From: an uncultured bacterium
Lineage (GTDB): Bacteria > Bacillota > Clostridia > Oscillospirales > Ruminococcaceae
NCBI GenBank assembly: GCA_905215965.1
Contig: CAJMSD010000011.1
Location: forward strand, 21,720-85,719
Direction of reading: 5' to 3'
DNA length: 64,000 nucleotides
Shown: piece by piece, positions 34,133-42,905 of the stretch
Numbering within the stretch: the stretch's first letter is position 1
How the letters are laid out: each line of letters starts with the position of its first letter
Notes under the pieces: generated by a model
The model's input: the letters and a program-made list of their open reading frames with translations, nothing else
Database searches by the model: none
Told to the model about the DNA's origin: nothing
Position numbers and translations under genes: made by a program

Positions 34133-35733
34133 TCCTTTTCTGCTAATTTTGTAATATTATCGGCAATTTTTCTGAAAACAGGCGCAGCGGAATCATTGCC
34201 GTAGCCGCCGTCCTCTACAAGCACGGTTACTGCGAACCTCGGGTTATCTGCCGGAAAAAAGCCTGTTATCCATGCATTGCATTTTTCATTTCCGTTCTCG
34301 TCATATTGTCCTGTCTGAGCAGTAGACGTTTTTGCGGCGGCAGTTGTGTAATGCGGCCTGGCATTAGAATTTTCGTTTTTCTCTACTGCCGCGATCATCA
34401 TATCTTTTAGAGCTTCAGCAGTTTCAGCCTCCATAGAATAAGAATACTGCGGAGCTTTTTCGTTCTCGACCTTTTCACCGTTTTCGGTAAGACCTCGTAT
34501 AAGCCGCATAACCGGCATTTTTCCGCCGTTTGCTATAGCGCACGTAAGCTGTGAGATCTGCATGGGAGAAGCCGTCAGTTTTCCCTGACCAAAAGAAAAA
34601 TTTGCCAGTTCGGCAGGAATTTTCAGATCCTTGACTGAGGGTAAAACTCCGGCTGAAGCAGTAATTCCGGCACACAAATGTATCTCTCTGCCAAATCCAA
34701 GCTCAAAGGCTGTTTCGCGAAGACTTGCTATACTAAGCAGCTGACTGATATCAATGAAATAAGTATTGCACGAATTGACCATAGCGTCTGTCATAGACTG
34801 TATTCCATGACCTTCAAGCTTATGGCATTTGAATTTTTTACCGTTTACACCGATATTTCCCTCGCAGTTGTACATATAGCCCGAATATCCCTCCTGTATT
34901 GCTTCACAGGCAGTAACAAGCTTGAAAATCGAACCTACGCTGTAAGAATACAAGCATCTGTTTATCATCGGACTTGATTTATCGTTGACCGCTGTTTCAA
35001 GATCATCTAACGAATACTCGGGGAAGCTTGCCATCGCCAGTATATCTCCCGTATTGACCTGAGAAACGATAATTGCTCCTGATTTTATCTGCTTTCCTGC
35101 GTCCTGACATATTTTTTGAATATCGGAATCTATTGTAACCGCCACTCCGCATTTTGTATTATCCGAATATGAAACACTTTTTTCGACTCCGAGCAAAATA
35201 TTGCCAAAGCCGTCCGCAGAATATGTCACAGAATTTTCTCCGTAATTTCCGCGAAGGATTTTATCGTATGCATATTCGATTCCAGTAACTCCGCTTCCCT
35301 GAGACGTATAGCCGACAGTATGGATCGCAAGCTGTTGATCGTCATATCTTACAGGAACTTCAAATACGGTAATTCCCTGCGAGTCATCGAGCTTTTCGCT
35401 GCACTCAAATATAAACGGCTCTCCCTTATTGAATTCTTCCAGAAAGCTTTCGGTATCCACAGCATACTCCGAAAGCTTTTCGGCATCGACAAGCTGAGGA
35501 ACGGCTACAGCTTTATAAATGCTTTCGCGGTTAACAAGAGGCTGCATATAACGGTCGTAGATCATGCCCTCTTCCGTGCTGACATTTATTGTAATTTCCT
35601 GCTGACGAAGATTTTCCTGAGTATATTCAGGCTTTGCTGCAAGCATAAAATAATTTGTCATAACCGCTATAAACATAAACGAAAACACAATTCCAAGTAT
35701 AACGATCCCATAATCTGTACGCCTGTTTATCAA
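34129..35733 (-). CDS. Penicillin-binding protein, transpeptidase (PbpA/FtsI-like)
   Basis: A 534-aa class B PBP-like protein with one N-terminal membrane helix (about 9-30), a short dimerisation region (EEGMIYDRYMQPL) and a transpeptidase domain. The active SxxK motif is SIFK in YSVGSIFKLV, the second motif is SCN in MVNSCNTYF, and the third reads KTS (AAAKTSTAQTG) in place of KTG. It would crosslink peptidoglycan outside the membrane. The start codon is TTG at 35733 with an AGGTGA site lying in the 3' arm of a hairpin; see the hairpin entry. It follows dtd and precedes alaS. Confidence 0.88.
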   Translation of the reverse strand: MINRRTDYGIVILGIVFSFMFIAVMTNYFMLAAKPEYTQENLRQQEITINVSTEEGMIYDRYMQPLVNRESIYKAVAVPQLVDAEKLSEYAVDTESFLEEFNKGEPFIFECSEKLDDSQGITVFEVPVRYDDQQLAIHTVGYTSQGSGVTGIEYAYDKILRGNYGENSVTYSADGFGNILLGVEKSVSYSDNTKCGVAVTIDSDIQKICQDAGKQIKSGAIIVSQVNTGDILAMASFPEYSLDDLETAVNDKSSPMINRCLYSYSVGSIFKLVTACEAIQEGYSGYMYNCEGNIGVNGKKFKCHKLEGHGIQSMTDAMVNSCNTYFIDISQLLSIASLRETAFELGFGREIHLCAGITASAGVLPSVKDLKIPAELANFSFGQGKLTASPMQISQLTCAIANGGKMPVMRLIRGLTENGEKVENEKAPQYSYSMEAETAEALKDMMIAAVEKNENSNARPHYTTAAAKTSTAQTGQYDENGNEKCNAWITGFFPADNPRFAVTVLVEDGGYGNDSAAPVFRKIADNITKLAEKD

Positions 35734-35776
35734 AAAATCACCTCGCCGTTATTATTTGCAGACAAGGTGATTTTAT
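35733..35776 (-). promoter_or_regulatory. Hairpin that overlaps the RBS and TTG start of the PBP gene
   Basis: After the dtd stop, AAAATCACCT pairs with AGGTGATTTT across a 21-base loop. The 3' arm contains the Shine-Dalgarno AGGTGA and the following T-run contains the TTG start codon. The element may be a weak terminator for dtd, a switch hiding the ribosome binding site, or both. Confidence 0.6.
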
Positions 35777-35782
35777 TCAAAA

Positions 35783-36217
35783 TTATTCCAGTACAACAGT
35801 GAAAGGTCCGTCGTTGATGAGTTCAACTTTCATATCAGCGCCAAATTTGCCTGTTTTGACGTGCGGATATTTGTCAATACAGTAACTGACAAAATATTCG
35901 TATAAACGTTCCGCTTCCGTTGGTTCGGCAGCCTGTATAAAATTAGGTCTGTTTCCCTTTCGGCAGTCGGCATAAAGTGTAAACTGAGAGACTATAAGCA
36001 TTTCTCCGTTCACACTGCTGATATTAAGATTGATCTTGTCGTTTTCATCAGAAAAAATTCTTAAATTTATTATTTTATCTGCAAGGCGGCGGCAGTCCTC
36101 TTCCGTATCGCCCTTGCCTATTCCCACAAGGAGCAGATAACCCTTGCCGATCTTACCGCAGACCTCACCGTCAACACTGACGCTTGCAGAAGCAACTCTC
36201 TGTAAAACAATTTTCAT
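35783..36217 (-). CDS. dtd: D-aminoacyl-tRNA deacylase
   Basis: A 144-aa DTD. It removes D-amino acids from mischarged tRNAs. Signatures are SQFTLYADCRKGNRP with the catalytic Thr/Gln region, and INDGPFTVVLE at the C-terminus (the Gly-cisPro loop usually reads N-x-GP). Length is standard. ATG follows AAAGGATAATATT, 11 bases after the sirtuin gene. Confidence 0.96.
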   Translation of the reverse strand: MKIVLQRVASASVSVDGEVCGKIGKGYLLLVGIGKGDTEEDCRRLADKIINLRIFSDENDKINLNISSVNGEMLIVSQFTLYADCRKGNRPNFIQAAEPTEAERLYEYFVSYCIDKYPHVKTGKFGADMKVELINDGPFTVVLE

Positions 36218-36228
36218 AATATTATCCT

Positions 36229-36942
36229 TTAGATCACGGAAAATACTTTTCCGATTTTTTCATTGATAAGCAAATCAACGCTTTTGTCTATTGAAGTAGG
36301 AGAAAGATTAATTACTATAAGGCTGCTTCCCCTGAAATACCGTATAAGTCCCGACGCAGGATAAACGTTAAGGGAAGTTCCTCCTATTATCATAACATCG
36401 GCATTTTTTATCGCTCTTATCGAGTTATCAACAGTTGCGTCGTCAAGCGGCTCTTCGTAAAGAACAACATCGGGCTTGATTATACTTCCGCAATCGCACC
36501 TCGGAACATCGGCGCTGTCAAGTATATATCTTGCGTCGTATGATCTGTGGCATTTCATGCAATAATTTCTGTGAACGCTGCCGTGAAGCTCGTACACGTT
36601 CGCACTTCCTGCTGCCTGATGAAGTCCGTCAATGTTTTGAGTTATGACTGCTTTCAGCTTACCGGATCTTTCCAGTTCTGTAAGCTTGATGTGAGCCATA
36701 TTTGGCTTTGCGTCAAGGCACAGCATTTTTTCACGGTAAAAGCGGTAAAACTCCCTTGGATTCCTCATAAAAAAGCTGTGGCTGAGTATTTCTTCCGGAG
36801 GATAATCATACTTCTGATTATACAGACCGTCTACGCTTCTGAAATCGGGTATCCCGCTTTCGGTAGAAACGCCTGCTCCTCCGAAAAAGACAATATTATC
36901 GGAATTTTCAATAATACTGCGGAATTTTTCAAGCTTTTCCAT
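36229..36942 (-). CDS. cobB: NAD-dependent protein deacylase (sirtuin)
   Basis: A 237-aa Sir2 protein. NAD-binding GGAGVSTESGIPDFRS, TQNIDGLH, catalytic His in LHGSVH, and a four-Cys zinc site (YCMKCH ... RCDCG). It removes acyl groups from lysines using NAD. It lies 4 bases after the yjbQ gene within a run of short housekeeping genes. Confidence 0.95.
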   Translation of the reverse strand: MEKLEKFRSIIENSDNIVFFGGAGVSTESGIPDFRSVDGLYNQKYDYPPEEILSHSFFMRNPREFYRFYREKMLCLDAKPNMAHIKLTELERSGKLKAVITQNIDGLHQAAGSANVYELHGSVHRNYCMKCHRSYDARYILDSADVPRCDCGSIIKPDVVLYEEPLDDATVDNSIRAIKNADVMIIGGTSLNVYPASGLIRYFRGSSLIVINLSPTSIDKSVDLLINEKIGKVFSVI

Positions 36943-36946
36943 ATTA

Positions 36947-37342
36947 TCAGCCTTTCATAATTTTAACGTAGAATTTTCTTTTTCTCGGTCCGTCAAATTC
37001 ACAGAAATATATTCCCTGCCATGTACCAAGCAAAAGCTTGTTTTTATTTATAATTATTATCTCGCTCGCACCTACGGACGATGATTTAAGATGCGCGTCA
37101 GAATTGCCCTCTAAGTGGCGGAATTCATTTCTCTCGGGAAATGTGCCGTTCATTCCGTTTACAAAATCCGTTCTGACATCGGGATCGGCATTTTCATTTA
37201 TCGTTATTGCAGCTGTAGTATGGGGACAAAATATTATACAAATCCCATCATAAACGCCGCTTTCGGAAACCGCCTCGCTTACCTCGCGCGTTATATCGAC
37301 AAGTCCCTGCGAAGGCGTATTAAGTTCAAAATCAAAAATCAT
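36947..37342 (-). CDS. yjbQ: YjbQ/UPF0047 family protein
   Basis: A 131-aa protein with the family signature: CPHTTAAITINENADPDVR, then HLKSSSVGASEIII and LGTWQGIYFCEFDGPRKRKF. Members have weak thiamin-phosphate-synthase activity in E. coli, but the real role is unsettled. Fifteen bases separate it from nth. Start has AAAGAGG before ATG. Confidence 0.9.
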   Translation of the reverse strand: MIFDFELNTPSQGLVDITREVSEAVSESGVYDGICIIFCPHTTAAITINENADPDVRTDFVNGMNGTFPERNEFRHLEGNSDAHLKSSSVGASEIIIINKNKLLLGTWQGIYFCEFDGPRKRKFYVKIMKG

Positions 37343-37357
37343 AATAAACCTCTTTCA

Positions 37358-37993
37358 TTATTTGTTTTTATTGTAGAATTGGCAAAAATAGCTTAGCGGA
37401 CATTTACCGCATTTCGGACTTCTCGCGCTGCATATATCCCGTCCGAACTGAACGGTCTGATGACAGAAATGAGACGATATTTCCGGGGGAATAAGCGGAA
37501 GCAGATCCTTTTCTACTTTTGCCGGCTCTTTATTTTTTGTAAGTCCGAGCCGTCCGGTAATTCGGATAAAATGCGTATCTGTTACAACAGCAGGTTTTCC
37601 GAATACGTCGCCCAGCATAAGATTTGCGGTTTTTCTGCCGATCCCCGGCAGAGTAAGCAGCTCCTCCATTGTCTGAGGAATCTCTCCGTTAAAGTCCTCT
37701 ATAAGCTTTTGAGCCATTTCCTTAATGCTCTTTGCTTTAGTGTGATAAAAACCGCAGGGCTTTACATATTGCTCCAACTCATTAATATCGGCATCGGCGA
37801 AGGATTCAAGAGTCGGATATCTGACAAACAGCTTTTCCGTCACAATATTAACTCTTGCGTCGGTGCATTGCGCTGCAAGACGCGCCGCAAACATCAATTC
37901 ATAAGGCTTGCTGAAATTTAATGTGCATTCCACATCTGGATATAATTTTTCAAGCTCCTTGATCGCAAGTTCAGCTATTTTTTGCTTTGTCAT
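37358..37993 (-). CDS. nth: Endonuclease III
   Basis: A 211-aa DNA glycosylase/AP lyase for oxidised pyrimidines. The helix-hairpin-helix is LPGIGRKTANLMLG with the catalytic Lys, the catalytic Asp is in VTDTHFIRI, and the C-terminal [4Fe-4S] ligands are in ICSARSPKCGKCPLSYFC. The frame is open further upstream, but the ATG at 37993 has AAGGAGG at good spacing and gives the family's MTKQKIAELAIKELEK start. It overlaps the preceding membrane-protein gene by 23 bases. Confidence 0.95.
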   Translation of the reverse strand: MTKQKIAELAIKELEKLYPDVECTLNFSKPYELMFAARLAAQCTDARVNIVTEKLFVRYPTLESFADADINELEQYVKPCGFYHTKAKSIKEMAQKLIEDFNGEIPQTMEELLTLPGIGRKTANLMLGDVFGKPAVVTDTHFIRITGRLGLTKNKEPAKVEKDLLPLIPPEISSHFCHQTVQFGRDICSARSPKCGKCPLSYFCQFYNKNK

Positions 37994-38354
37994 CAATAAT
38001 AGCCTCCTTTTCAAGCTCTTTCTGCTTTTCAATTATCCTGTCATAAATTTTATACATATACTGCACCGTATTTTCAAGGAAATAATAATGCTGTATGTAA
38101 GCCGCAAGAAGTGCAATTATAATTAATATAAGGATAAGCATCACAGCATTTTCTGTCAGAAGCTGAATCCCGATAAACATAACAAGTATTACGGCAAACA
38201 TAAACGTAACAAGAAAATGAACCAGTCTTTCATGCTGCATGAACTGAATTTTATCCTTATGTTCATTAAAAATCTTTTCAAGCTCAGACAAGCTGCTGCA
38301 ATTCAATAATTTTTCCTCTACGGAAGAAATATAATTTTTAAGATATTTTGTCAT
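37971..38354 (-). CDS. Small two-helix membrane protein
   Basis: A 127-aa protein I do not recognise. A soluble helical N-terminus (about 1-42) is followed by two close hydrophobic helices (about 44-65 and 70-90), then an amphipathic, charged C-terminus (IIEKQKELEKEAIIDDKAKN) that looks like a coiled coil and contains the ribosome binding site of nth in its coding sequence. No enzyme motif. The overlap with nth suggests translational coupling rather than shared function. Confidence 0.65.
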   Translation of the reverse strand: MTKYLKNYISSVEEKLLNCSSLSELEKIFNEHKDKIQFMQHERLVHFLVTFMFAVILVMFIGIQLLTENAVMLILILIIIALLAAYIQHYYFLENTVQYMYKIYDRIIEKQKELEKEAIIDDKAKNS

Positions 38355-38404
38355 AGCCGTTGCTCCTTATTTTCCGAATCACTATAAGCTCCGTTTAGAC
38401 CTGA

Positions 38405-38953
38405 TTATTTATCTTCGGCAAGTCCGAAGCTGTTTACTATCGAAAGAAACTCCGAATGATAATTTTCATACGTATCCACATCGGATTTGCAGGTCACCAG
38501 ATAAATTTGATCGGAATCGGAAAAAAAAGCGGTCATACAATATTTCGAAAAGATTCCGTTATCGGTGTTCAGTTTATATGTATATTCCAGCATTCTTCCG
38601 TCGCAGCCGTTTGCGGAGATCTTATCATTTACCAGAATTTCTGTTTCATCTGTATAAGCTTTATATGTTTCAATTGCAAAATCAACGTACTCGTCAAGCG
38701 TCTTATACTGTTCCGTAAATTCGTCGGAATTGATTATGATAGAAGCGTCGTTTTTTACGAAAACCGTTTCATTGCTGTCGGTTGAAGAGGATTCATAATC
38801 AGCCGGAACAGAAATATCCACATCAGGCATTTCGAGCTTTTTCATTATTTCAGGCATTGAGGATTCGCTGACGCTGTCGTTTTTCTTCCCGTTGCAGCCG
38901 CAGACGCAAGATATCAACATTAACAAAGTTACCAATAATACTGATTTTTTCAT
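38405..38953 (-). CDS. Putative lipoprotein of unknown function
   Basis: A 182-aa protein with a lipoprotein-type signal (MKKSVLLVTLLMLISCVCGC). The lipobox is ambiguous because Cys residues occur at about 16, 18 and 20. A Ser/Asn-rich linker follows, then a domain of about 130 residues with alternating strands (ADYESSSTDSNETVFVKND, YLVTCKSD, FLSIVNSFGL). The pattern resembles small PsbP/LpqN-like sensor folds, which is only a guess. It lies just downstream of the rnpB terminator, with no clear promoter of its own. Confidence 0.65.
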   Translation of the reverse strand: MKKSVLLVTLLMLISCVCGCNGKKNDSVSESSMPEIMKKLEMPDVDISVPADYESSSTDSNETVFVKNDASIIINSDEFTEQYKTLDEYVDFAIETYKAYTDETEILVNDKISANGCDGRMLEYTYKLNTDNGIFSKYCMTAFFSDSDQIYLVTCKSDVDTYENYHSEFLSIVNSFGLAEDK

Positions 38954-38971
38954 ATTATTCTCCCAAGTATA

Positions 38972-38996
38972 CAGAAAAAGGGAGACAAGCTCCCAT
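38972..38996 (-). terminator. rnpB terminator
   Basis: Minus strand GGGAG-CTTGT-CTCCC followed by TTTTTCTG, about 15 bases past the RNase P RNA 3' end and just upstream of the lipoprotein gene. Confidence 0.8.
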
Positions 38997-39004
38997 TCTG
39001 AAAA

Positions 39005-39349
39005 ATATGACCAGACCTGTAAGCCGAGTTCTGTCGTGTGCGGTAATTTATCTACGCTTATCGTCGCCGATAAGCTCCAGCGATCATTACTTCATATCCG
39101 CCGAGCAAGCGTTGATATAAAGCACCAATAGATCTTGCATCAGGTAGGGTTTACATAGCAATGCAGTCTCCTGCAAACTGGTGAGCTCTTACCTCGCCTT
39201 TCCACCATCGCCTCAAAAGAGGCAGTTTATTTCTGTTGCACTTGCCCTAAGGTCGCCCTCGGCTGCCATTAACAGCTACCCTGCTCTGTGATGCTCGGAC
39301 TTTCCTCGTAAACATAAAACGTTTCCGCTACCGCATAGTCTGCTCACAA
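39005..39349 (-). ncRNA. rnpB: RNase P RNA, bacterial class A
   Basis: The catalytic RNA that trims tRNA 5' ends. On the minus strand the conserved blocks are GAGGAAAGTCCGAGCATCAC near the 5' end, CAGGGTAGCTGTTAATGGC with GAGGGCGACCTTAGGGCAAG, GGTGGAAAGGCGAGGTAAGAG, and ACAGAACTCGGCTTACAGG at the 3' end. The promoter at 39354 and the terminator at 38972 frame it. Ends are placed to within a few bases. Confidence 0.96.
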
Positions 39350-39353
39350 TAAC

Positions 39354-39382
39354 ATTATATCATCTTGAGTATTCAAAGTCAA
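39354..39382 (-). promoter_or_regulatory. rnpB promoter
   Basis: Minus strand TTGACT, 17-base spacer, TATAAT, five bases before the mature RNA 5' end. Confidence 0.88.
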
Positions 39383-39384
39383 GC

Positions 39385-39423
39385 AAATTTTAAGGCGGTA
39401 CAAAACAAAAATTTCGCACCGCC
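39385..39423 (-). terminator. Terminator after the xylanase gene
   Basis: GGCGGT/ACCGCC stem with a long U-containing loop, followed by TTAAAATTTG, about 20 bases past the stop. Confidence 0.65.
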
Positions 39424-39442
39424 GTCAAACATTTAAAGCGCC

Positions 39443-42400
39443 TTATGATTCAGGAAGGTAATCTATATTATTAGCAAGATATTTTTGAACTGAAACAGCA
39501 TCGTTTACGCTTAAACCGTCGCCGCACTGATAAACGTCTGCATTTCTTTTTTCACTGTCAGTCATGGGATATTTGGATTCATCAGCTACATGACAAAGAA
39601 TTTTAATAACGTCGTCCATATTTACGGTTCCGTTGTCATCAGCGTCACCGTAAAGGATATTCGATCCTCCTGTAAGCTTCAGAACACCGAAGCCTGAAGT
39701 ATTTGTATAACCCAGTCCTGTCAGATCGCTCCAGTTGGCAATTCCTGTACGTTCTCCCGAACCGTCGTCATCATTTACCTGAACGTCAAATCCAACGATC
39801 TGTCCGTTCTTGAAAGGAGCGTTTGTATATGGGATCGCCATTTCAACAATATAACCGTCAGAGGTAATGCTTGTTGCGGAAATAAAATCATCGGTCGATT
39901 TACCGTCGGTTACAGTTTTTTCGTTGTCGAAATTCACACGGCACTGGATATCATCTGCTTCGTATGATTGAGTTTTGGCATTGTTCTCATCAAAGAAAAC
40001 TTCAACGGTATCCTGCTGATAAGCAGCGTCATTTGCCTTGCTCAGCTTTGAATCTTTTACTTCCGTGAGAACATAAATGTAATTTTCGTCCCACATCATG
40101 CGTGAAGTTCCCGTTGCAGGAGCTTTTCCGAGAGTCGGAATATTAACGTCTATAGGAATACAATTTTCCCAAGCATCGTCTGCTAAGCCGTCAAGCTCGG
40201 GAGTTCCGTAAACGGCTTCGGCGGCAACAGGCATATCGATAACGTTTACAGTGCCGAAAGCTCCGCTTTGTGCTTCGAAATCGTAACCATTCCATACAGC
40301 GTCACCAATTTTAATATCGAATTTGAACGACTCTAAATTTTCTTCGTCAACTGCGAAAACGAAGTTATAAATTTCAGACGGCTGAGAATCTTCGGCAGTA
40401 ACGTTAAGCTCGTCATCGAATTTGTAAGACACATCCTCATTATTGGGATTATTAACTTTCAGATATAAATCTCCGTTGCAATAAGCGAATTTAAATGATC
40501 CGTTTCCAACAATATTTTCTTTTTGATATTCAAAAGCTTCTTCAATTGTGTCGTTTTCGGTAAATTCGATTGCGTTAGCAGTCCTTATCAGCTGAACCTC
40601 CTCGTCCGTATCTACGATCGCGTAAAAAGCGTCCTTAGCCTGATAATCCGCATCAAACAAGTTGGGATATCCGCCTATCCATGAGTTATTATCGCTGATT
40701 CCCCATGTAACGACAGCAGTAATATTTACTCCCTCTTCAACAAGCTTTTTATAGAGCTTGAAAACGTCCTGATAACGCTGTGCAAGCAGGCGCATATCGG
40801 CATCAGAATTTGATTTCTGATCTATATCAAGCTCGGTTACGTGTATTTCAAGGCCTGTTTCATTATACTTACGGAAAGCTTCTTCGTACAGCTCGATCGA
40901 AGGGTAGCTCATACCGATATGGGACTGCATACCGACACCGTCAATATTTCCCTCTGCTTTAAGCTCCATAAGCTTTTCGATTATAGCGTCACGCTTTGCC
41001 GGAGTATATTCATTATAATCATTGTAAAACAGCTTGCAGCCGTCAGGAGCATATTTTCTTGCATACTCGAAAGCCTTATTGATAAAGCTGTCGTCTCCGT
41101 AAACCGACATCCATGCAGACTGTCCGTTCTTGATATTGTTTGAACCTGCTTCACGCATAGTGCCTGTCTCACTGAAAGCTTCATTTACAACGTCCCAAGC
41201 ATAGAACTCAAGATCAGGATATTCCGAAGCAAGAGTTTCCATGAGATTCTTAATATAATTCTCAAGTCGTTTATTCATAACCTCGGGAGTTACCCAATCG
41301 CCGTCGTCTTGGAAGCCCTCCTTAAAGAACCAGTCAGGAGTCTGGCTGTGCCAAACAAGTACGTGTCCTCTGATCTTTATATTATTTTCCTGACAGAATT
41401 CCAGCTGAGCGCGAGCCTGATCGATATTGATCTGTGGATTTGAATCGTCTCCTGTTTCGGCATAATATTTCTGAGATGCCGTTTTGTCGAGAGTATAATC
41501 AGGCTTTAAATTGTTTCCGAATGTCAAGCTGTCATAATGCTTGACAATTATGTCTTTAGCTGCCCGAACATCAAGATCAGCCTTCGAGCACGAACCTCCG
41601 AGAATGAAATAATCCTTATAGACATCTTTAAGCGAAGGAATATCGGTCTGCGCCTCGGGAATCGGCAAAACCTCGGCTTTTACTTCATCGATGTAGAAAT
41701 CCATAAGATCCTGATCTACAACACTTGCTTCCGGCTTATACGCCGTTTGGAAATAAACGACAAAATTAACCGCATCGGCAGGTATCATGTAATTGGACTC
41801 AATATATGCCCATTCTCCCTTAACTGCCGTTACGTTTCCTATCTCGACGTAGCATTCCTTACCGTTCTGTTGGAACTGCATATTCATTGAAAATTTCTGA
41901 GTATCCGTCCATTCGTCTCCCGTATATTTGACCCAGCCGCCCATTTTATAATATCCGCCGGGATTCAGAACGAGAGTTTTATTTGCTGACGGACCGTTCC
42001 AAAGGCTTGTTCTTCCCTGAGTGAAAAGACAATCTCCGCCGTTTACTCCATCACCCGACGATACGGAACAAGTTGCCTTTCCGCGTCCTGCCCACTGCAT
42101 AACGCTTCCTGTGAAGTCGTCATAAAAGCCTTCGGTCGTTTCTTCTTCGGAAGCAGGTTCTCCGATACCGATAACGTCGTCGATATAGAAATCAAGCGTG
42201 GCATTTGAAGCTTCTACATAAATGGTAACTCCGGTCGCGTCGGCAGGAACTGTAAGATTTCCCTTGATCTGCGACCATTCGCCTTTTTTAGCCTGCGTGT
42301 TCGAAATATATCCGTATTTCTCTTCACCGTCGGCATTTCTGTAAAGCATTTGCAAATTCAGCTGTTCCTGATCATTGCCGTTATCGTCATTGTACATGAC

Positions 42401-42697
42401 CCAAGCGCTAAGCTCGTATGTCTGACCAGCGCGAAGCTCCTTGATCTTAGCGGAAGCCGCTCCGTTCCAGTTGATAGTTCTTCCCGTAACATAAAGCGAT
42501 TTTTCTCCTGAATGAGCGGCATCGCTTACAATTGAAACGGCAGCAGTATCTCCTCTTGCCGCCCAGCCGTCGTATCCTGTTTCAAAGGTATCGTTGAAAA
42601 GCTCTGTTTTTTCGGCATAAGTGCTGAACGAAGCAAACGACGTTGCCGACAGAGTCATTGCTGCCGATACGGCAGCAGCCAGTAATCTTTTTTTCAT
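39443..42697 (-). CDS. Cellulosomal endo-1,4-beta-xylanase: CBM22-CBM22-GH10-CBM9-dockerin
   Basis: A 1084-aa secreted enzyme. Signal peptide to about 28. Two CBM22-like modules (about 32-185 and 190-345), each with WNG, Y.L..WV and FYIDDV/E landmarks. GH10 catalytic module (about 352-735) with RGHVLVWHSQTPDWF, acid/base Glu in DVVNEAF and nucleophile Glu in IHVTELDID. A CBM9-like region with a preceding beta-rich segment (about 745-1010), then a C-terminal dockerin (about 1013-1084) with Ca-binding repeats GDADDNGTVNMDDVIKI and CGDGLSVNDAVSVQKYL. The dockerin means attachment to a scaffoldin cohesin. It hydrolyses xylan outside the cell. ATG follows AGAAAGGA and a perfect promoter. Confidence 0.95.
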   Translation of the reverse strand: MKKRLLAAAVSAAMTLSATSFASFSTYAEKTELFNDTFETGYDGWAARGDTAAVSIVSDAAHSGEKSLYVTGRTINWNGAASAKIKELRAGQTYELSAWVMYNDDNGNDQEQLNLQMLYRNADGEEKYGYISNTQAKKGEWSQIKGNLTVPADATGVTIYVEASNATLDFYIDDVIGIGEPASEEETTEGFYDDFTGSVMQWAGRGKATCSVSSGDGVNGGDCLFTQGRTSLWNGPSANKTLVLNPGGYYKMGGWVKYTGDEWTDTQKFSMNMQFQQNGKECYVEIGNVTAVKGEWAYIESNYMIPADAVNFVVYFQTAYKPEASVVDQDLMDFYIDEVKAEVLPIPEAQTDIPSLKDVYKDYFILGGSCSKADLDVRAAKDIIVKHYDSLTFGNNLKPDYTLDKTASQKYYAETGDDSNPQINIDQARAQLEFCQENNIKIRGHVLVWHSQTPDWFFKEGFQDDGDWVTPEVMNKRLENYIKNLMETLASEYPDLEFYAWDVVNEAFSETGTMREAGSNNIKNGQSAWMSVYGDDSFINKAFEYARKYAPDGCKLFYNDYNEYTPAKRDAIIEKLMELKAEGNIDGVGMQSHIGMSYPSIELYEEAFRKYNETGLEIHVTELDIDQKSNSDADMRLLAQRYQDVFKLYKKLVEEGVNITAVVTWGISDNNSWIGGYPNLFDADYQAKDAFYAIVDTDEEVQLIRTANAIEFTENDTIEEAFEYQKENIVGNGSFKFAYCNGDLYLKVNNPNNEDVSYKFDDELNVTAEDSQPSEIYNFVFAVDEENLESFKFDIKIGDAVWNGYDFEAQSGAFGTVNVIDMPVAAEAVYGTPELDGLADDAWENCIPIDVNIPTLGKAPATGTSRMMWDENYIYVLTEVKDSKLSKANDAAYQQDTVEVFFDENNAKTQSYEADDIQCRVNFDNEKTVTDGKSTDDFISATSITSDGYIVEMAIPYTNAPFKNGQIVGFDVQVNDDDGSGERTGIANWSDLTGLGYTNTSGFGVLKLTGGSNILYGDADDNGTVNMDDVIKILCHVADESKYPMTDSEKRNADVYQCGDGLSVNDAVSVQKYLANNIDYLPES

Positions 42698-42766
42698 AAA
42701 ATTATTCCTTTCTGAAATTATTTAAAACAAACATTTAACATTGTTGATCGTTCAAGCATTTATTTA

Positions 42767-42795
42767 ATTATATCATGGACGGCAATTGCTGTCAA
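42767..42795 (-). promoter_or_regulatory. Consensus promoter of the xylanase gene
   Basis: Minus strand TTGACA, 17-base spacer, TATAAT. A 12-base quasi-palindrome TTGAACGATCAA (about 42743-42754) lies in the 5' leader and could be an operator, but I cannot assign a regulator. Confidence 0.85.
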
Positions 42796-42838
42796 TAGCA
42801 GAAAACGCTGAATTTCGCCTTTTCTGCGATAAATTTTC

Positions 42839-42867
42839 TTGACTTAATTCCGTAATTGTGATATTAT
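42839..42867 (+). promoter_or_regulatory. Promoter of the DEAD-box helicase gene
   Basis: TTGACT, 17-base spacer, TATTAT; divergent from the xylanase promoter. Confidence 0.8.
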
Positions 42868-42905
42868 GATATATGCTTCAATTTATATACCAGAAAGGAA
42901 TTATA

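Noticed and set aside
42743..42754. Operator-like TTGAACGATCAA in the xylanase leader
   Set aside because: Only a 12-base imperfect palindrome; too weak to name a regulator, so mentioned with the promoter but not called as a site.
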